Shown here: in pieces, positions 60,430 through 64,000 of the stretch
Numbering within the stretch: position 1 is the stretch's first letter
Layout of the letters: the number at the start of each line of letters is the position of its first letter
Notes under the pieces: generated by a model
Databases searched by the model: none
Told to the model about the DNA's origin: nothing
The model's input: only the letters and a program-made list of their open reading frames with translations
Origin: Scytonematopsis contorta HA4267-MV1
GTDB taxonomy: Bacteria > Cyanobacteriota > Cyanobacteriia > Cyanobacteriales > Nostocaceae
Assembly (NCBI GenBank): GCA_019359035.1
Contig: JAHHIC010000059.1
Location: forward strand, 1-64,000
Length of the DNA stretch: 64,000 nt
Direction: 5' to 3'
Position numbers and translations under genes: made by a program

Positions 60430-60650
60430 GATTTTGAATTGGTAATTGGTAATTGGTAATTGGTAATTGGTAATTGGTAACTGGTAATTGGTAATTGGTA
60501 ATTGGTAATTGGTAATTGGTAATTGGGGATTGTATATTACCCATTCCCCATTCCCAATTCCCCATTATCCATTCCCTATTACCCATTCCCAATTACCCAT
60601 TCCCCATTACCCATTACCCATTACCCATTCCCCATTACCCATTACCCGGT
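60430..60650. repeat. GGTAATT / CCCATTA repeat tract
   Basis: About 100 bases of GGTAATTGGTAATT followed by about 100 bases of CCCATTACCCATT and CCCATTCCCC. The two halves are roughly inverted and could fold back. The tract lies between the kinase gene and the end of the M16 gene at 60635. Confidence 0.85.
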
Positions 60651-61921
60651 TTAATCACAACTACACCGTAAGCTTCAGGGGAAAGATATTTTTGTGCAGC
60701 TAATATAATGTCGTTTGCGTCAATGGCTTGAATTGTAGTTGCGTAATTAAATGCTGGTTCTAAGTCACCGACTAATGAATGATAGTAACCGTACAATCCG
60801 GCCCTGTCGCTGGGTGTTTCGTTAGCAAAAATAAATCTATTTGCTACCCGCTTTTGCATACGAGTGATTTCTGATTTTTTGACTAACTCTGTTTGGAATT
60901 GTCGGATGTGTTCAGCGATTGCTTCTTCAACTACGGGGATATTTTCTACTGGTAAATTGGCTGCAATATAAAATGTTCCTTGTAGGAGGTTTGTCATATT
61001 GCTTACGGAAATGGAACTGACTAATCCCCTTTCTTCCCGCAAATCTCTAATTAACCTGGATGTACGCCCTTGTCCTAAAATACCAGATAGTACATCTAGT
61101 GCGTAAGTTTCTGGTAGTTCGGTTAATCCTGGTACTCTCCACAGCATTAGTAAACGTGCTTGGGTAAGACTTTCGTCGGTGAATTCCCGTCGCACAATTT
61201 CGGTAAATGCTGGTTCGGGATGAAGAATTTTTCCTAAAGGGGGTGTTAATTGCTGGTTGCTTGAGTTTCTTGTAAATCCTTCAGCAATAATTTCGATTAG
61301 TTCTTCTGCTGGTAAGTTACCAACCGCTACAGCTGTGATTGATTTTGGCTGATACCAAGTTGCGTGGAAATCTCGCATTTGTTGCGGTTTGAGTTGAGAA
61401 ATTACTGATTCGGGTCCTAAAACGGAGCGACGATAAGGTAATTTTTCAAATGCTGTTTCCATCGTTTTTGTAAAAATGCGACGACGGGGATTGTCTTCTG
61501 AACGACGAATTTCTTCTAATACTACCAAACGTTCCCGTTCAAAGGCATCGTCAGGAATAGTTGCGTTCATTACCACATCCACTTGTAAAGGCGCAAGCTT
61601 TGCAAAATCATCAGGAGCTGTGGTGATGTAATAATGGGTATAATCTTGGCTTGTGGCTGCGTTCGTTACAGCACCTCTTTGTTCTATGCGGCTTTCAAAT
61701 TCTCCGCTCGCAAGACGCTGAGTCCCCTTGAAAATCATATGCTCTAAAAAGTGAGCCATACCATTAATATCATCGGATTCTGCAGTTGAGCCTACTGGAA
61801 CCCATAAACTCAGGTTTACCGCTTCTACTGGCATTTGCTCAGCTATAATTGTCAAACCGTTGGGGAGGTGACATATCTTTGGGGCACAAAGACGAGGGGA
61901 TTTCAGCAGGGTTGAGGTCAT
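60635..61921 (-). CDS. M16 family zinc metallopeptidase (processing-peptidase-like)
   Basis: Cytoplasmic M16 protein of 428 residues with the HxxEH zinc motif HFLEH at 57-61 followed by MIFKGT, and two M16 halves. It has no signal peptide, unlike the exported M16 pair at 42.6-45.8 kb. The second half has the GQGRTSRLIRDLREERGLV region typical of the family. This type resembles mitochondrial-processing-peptidase-like bacterial enzymes. The stop lies in a repeat tract. Confidence 0.9.
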   Translation of the reverse strand: MTSTLLKSPRLCAPKICHLPNGLTIIAEQMPVEAVNLSLWVPVGSTAESDDINGMAHFLEHMIFKGTQRLASGEFESRIEQRGAVTNAATSQDYTHYYITTAPDDFAKLAPLQVDVVMNATIPDDAFERERLVVLEEIRRSEDNPRRRIFTKTMETAFEKLPYRRSVLGPESVISQLKPQQMRDFHATWYQPKSITAVAVGNLPAEELIEIIAEGFTRNSSNQQLTPPLGKILHPEPAFTEIVRREFTDESLTQARLLMLWRVPGLTELPETYALDVLSGILGQGRTSRLIRDLREERGLVSSISVSNMTNLLQGTFYIAANLPVENIPVVEEAIAEHIRQFQTELVKKSEITRMQKRVANRFIFANETPSDRAGLYGYYHSLVGDLEPAFNYATTIQAIDANDIILAAQKYLSPEAYGVVVIKPGNG

Positions 61922-62296
61922 TGGTAGTCGTGGGGTGAAAAGCGCGTTACTTCTATTCTACCTGCGCTTTTTTGTCAGTACCGAAGTTGTTTTTGGTTAA
62001 AATATAGCCTTGCAATTTAATAGCCTTGCAATTTAAACGAATATGCCTTGAAATTTTCCGTTTTAGCGGGATTTGCAGTAAAAGTTAAGCGATTGCTACT
62101 TTCCTATAAATATAAGTTAAATCGACAATTGTTTCTTTTTTTTTGCGAATATTGCGATTTTTGCGAATATTGCGATTTTTGGATTATCGATATATAGTAA
62201 GAACAGAGAAAAAACTTGAATTTTATGGACTGTTTCTTGGGTCTTGCGCTTATCACAGGATGGGTATTTTGAATAATTCTTAGTAGGTATAAAACC
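61922..62296. other. Intergenic region
   Basis: No gene recognised. It contains GCGAATATTGCGATTTTT repeated twice (about 62142-62178). Minus-strand frames here translate only this repeat. Confidence 0.45.
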
Positions 62297-62686
62297 ATGT
62301 CCAAGAACTTGCTTATCACTATTGACTCTCAAGTAAATTGTTCTGGTGATTTAAAGAAAAAGCTTGAGCAAAATTACCAAACAGGTAAACACAAATTAGT
62401 TGGAGCAGATGGTACAGAATTACCCATTTCCGATGATGTGTTTCAAGTTTTGAAGAAAATCGTGCCAGCCCTGGAGAAGCGTCGAACAACAGTAACGATT
62501 TCGCCAACTGATGCTGAAATGACTACTCAACAAGCAGCAGATATTCTTAATGTTTCTCGCCCTTATCTGATAAAACTGCTGGACAATAATGAGATTCCTT
62601 ATGTAAAAACAGGCAGCCATCGTCGGATTAAAGTAAAAGATGTAATGGATTACAAAGAAAAGAGAGATACTGAGTGTCGTAAATAG
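62297..62686 (+). CDS. Excisionase/antitoxin-type DNA-binding protein, probably truncated
   Basis: Protein of 129 residues. The C-terminal half has the excisionase-type helix-turn-helix TTQQAADILNVSRPYLIKLL followed by IPYVKTGSHRRIKVKDVMDYKEKRDTE. Such proteins are often antitoxins in front of a PIN-domain toxin. After the TAG at 62684 the same frame continues LDEMTEIMQENVDGC to a TGA, which looks like the usual C-terminal helix, so the TAG may be a new nonsense mutation. No PIN gene follows. Confidence 0.75.
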   Translation: MSKNLLITIDSQVNCSGDLKKKLEQNYQTGKHKLVGADGTELPISDDVFQVLKKIVPALEKRRTTVTISPTDAEMTTQQAADILNVSRPYLIKLLDNNEIPYVKTGSHRRIKVKDVMDYKEKRDTECRK

Positions 62687-63056
62687 CTTGATGAGATGAC
62701 TGAGATTATGCAAGAAAACGTGGATGGTTGTTGATTTTGTTGAAAATGAATGACGAGAGCGTGCAATTGTATCTGGGTGATTGTTATTTCTTGAAAGCCA
62801 AACTGTCTTAAAAGTTCATTTTTTGGACAGTTGGACAGTTTTGGGGTTGTTTTTCTAAAACTACTGAGAAGCCTTGTATAAGCCAGATGCAATTAATGTG
62901 GTCGGCAAGCGATTTTTGTACAGAAATGCACTATAAAAGTGGTTGAAAAAGCAGTAAAGAAATCTATCTTACTCGCTGTTAATGTGGTTTCAATTTTGAA
63001 TAAATAGCAGCCTTGAGTGTTTATGGTGTATGGTCGCGTTCTTGTATTCTCGTTTT
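62687..63056. other. Intergenic region, possibly degraded toxin locus
   Basis: Nothing intact. The first 45 bases continue the preceding reading frame. Further on there are paired short words (AAACTGTCTTAAAAG / TTTTGGACAGTTTGG-like) near 62800-62840 but no gene. Confidence 0.4.
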
Positions 63057-63235
63057 ATGAACGGCTCCCAATTCACCGCATCCGTAGATTCAGGCAGCGG
63101 ACGGGGGGCAATGACTACTCCTATGGTGTCGCGGTTGACAGTGTTGGCAATGTCTACATTACTGGAGATACCTCTGGTGCTTTGGCTGGAAGCAATGCTG
63201 GAAATGTTGATGCTTGGTTAGTCAAGTATCGTTAA
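63057..63235 (+). pseudogene. Fragment of a beta-propeller-repeat (SBBP) protein
   Basis: The translated segment GNDYSYGVAVDSVGNVYITG, then TSGALAGSNAGNVDAWLVKYR, is the typical SBBP-type beta-propeller repeat of large secreted cyanobacterial proteins. Only about one repeat is present, and the frame stops directly after LVKYR. No start or ribosome site belongs to it. Probably a relic, perhaps from a longer gene that was deleted. Confidence 0.6.
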
Positions 63236-63285
63236 ATACCCTGTTTTTAAGTTTTCTTCAATGAAAAATTTACAGTCCTATCAAA

Positions 63286-63984
63286 ATGTTTCCAAGCTCT
63301 CTATATCGTCGCTATAAAAGTTCAGTAAGCATCACATGCATAATTTTATTGTTGTTTAGTTTTTTTAGTTTTTTCGGCACAATAGCACTAAGCCACATAT
63401 CCGAAGGATTGGTTACGAATAAAAACGTGAATGGGGTAGTCAGTATGACATCTTGTAACTCAAACAATAGTCATGTAATTGAAGTAGATGGAATTTGCTT
63501 TGAAACTTTAGTGCCAGAGCGAATGTATCGCCTTCCAAAATATGAGGAAGAAACCCCTATTCAATTTGGAGTACGCATTACTAATAACTCATCAACGCCC
63601 TACCGATTTGAATTACCTCGGTTTAAACCAGAAATATTAAATCCACATGGCAAACCCATTCAAATAGATTTCGCTAGAAATGCTACTAGGCGTACGGAAG
63701 AATATGACATTCCATTAATTAGCCCTGGAAAAAACTTGGATTATTTTATGGATGGCAAATTCAGTTGGTACAGCAGGGATTGTATTCGTCTTTCTGGTTA
63801 TGGATTTTATGGAGGAATTTGGTCGTTTTACAACTTTAAGCCAAGTAAATATCAAATTCGGTTTACATACGAAAATCACAAGCAATTCAGAAAGATTTAT
63901 GTAGATACAATAGGTGACTCCGAATATAACGATTTTTGGACAGGTAATATTACTACTCCATTGGCGAAATTACGCCTTAGATAA
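63286..63984 (+). CDS. Membrane-anchored or exported protein of unknown function
   Basis: Protein of 232 residues. A hydrophobic segment at about 17-36 (TCIILLLFSFFSFFGTIALS) suggests a signal anchor. The rest is extracytoplasmic: a beta-sandwich-like pattern (VRITNNSSTPYRFELPRF, then a pair of Cys at about 56 and 71, and another at about 166). It resembles a bacterial Ig-like or intracellular-proteinase-inhibitor-like fold in outline only. No family named. The gene ends just before the window edge. Confidence 0.65.
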   Translation: MFPSSLYRRYKSSVSITCIILLLFSFFSFFGTIALSHISEGLVTNKNVNGVVSMTSCNSNNSHVIEVDGICFETLVPERMYRLPKYEEETPIQFGVRITNNSSTPYRFELPRFKPEILNPHGKPIQIDFARNATRRTEEYDIPLISPGKNLDYFMDGKFSWYSRDCIRLSGYGFYGGIWSFYNFKPSKYQIRFTYENHKQFRKIYVDTIGDSEYNDFWTGNITTPLAKLRLR

Positions 63985-64000
63985 ACATCAGAAGATTATC

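Noticed and set aside
60509-60703. Open frame with HSPFPIPHY-like repeats
   Set aside because: Translation of the CCCATTCCC intergenic repeat.

Overview
The window looks like the chromosome of a filamentous, probably heterocyst-forming cyanobacterium (Nostocales). It is AT-rich. It carries a few HIP1 octamers (GCGATCGC, near 1757, 21660 and 56619). Intergenic gaps are full of heptanucleotide-type repeats (GGGGAGT, GGTAATT), and palindromes built on GTAGAGACGCG recur. It also encodes HetP-like proteins, HetC-like exporters and a microviridin-type pathway. All assignments come from reading motifs by eye; no database search was run.

From 1.2 to 54.9 kb the window is an array of five peptide-export modules. 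Each is built round an ABC exporter of about 1,010-1,042 residues with a cyclic-nucleotide-binding-like N-terminus, a C39 double-glycine peptidase, a membrane domain and an ATPase. The exporters are at 1212, 8480, 19044, 31360 and 48390. Four of them are followed by the same two genes, an HlyD-type adaptor and a PpiC/SurA-like protein with no visible signal peptide. The first module differs: its adaptor is short and lacks the coiled coil, and it is followed by a HetP-like gene. A second HetP-like gene closes the third module.

Around the modules lie about twenty small genes that look like export substrates. Most have an N-terminal leader of the form I-x-D-L-x-x-L-E ending in GG, followed by highly variable cores. 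They include an A/B/C peptide set duplicated in modules 2 and 4, a run of seven peptides at 25.5-28.3 kb preceded by three palindromes exactly 99 bp apart, a Tyr/Lys-rich peptide at 28.5 kb, and a hydrophobic pair at 54.3-54.9 kb. In module 4 a graspetide (microviridin-like) cluster sits between peptides B and C. It has two multi-core precursors and two ATP-grasp ligases, and the precursors carry both the PFFxRYLE ligase-recognition motif and a GG site. The most unexpected observation is that both HetP-like proteins carry the same I-K-D-L-A...GG leader-like motif near their C-termini, placed so that a C39 exporter could release a 19- or 23-residue tail.

From 42.6 kb to the end there is ordinary chromosomal content mixed in: an M16 peptidase pair divergent from a TetR regulator, a transposase-like helix-turn-helix protein in front of module 5, a two-gene D-glutamate-cyclase-like pair, two exported proteins of unknown function, a fructosamine kinase, a third M16 peptidase, an orphan excisionase/antitoxin-like gene and a beta-propeller-repeat fragment. 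Short repeats have invaded several genes here, including the coding sequences of the first exporter and of the fructosamine kinase. No rRNA, tRNA, CRISPR array or intact insertion sequence was recognised.
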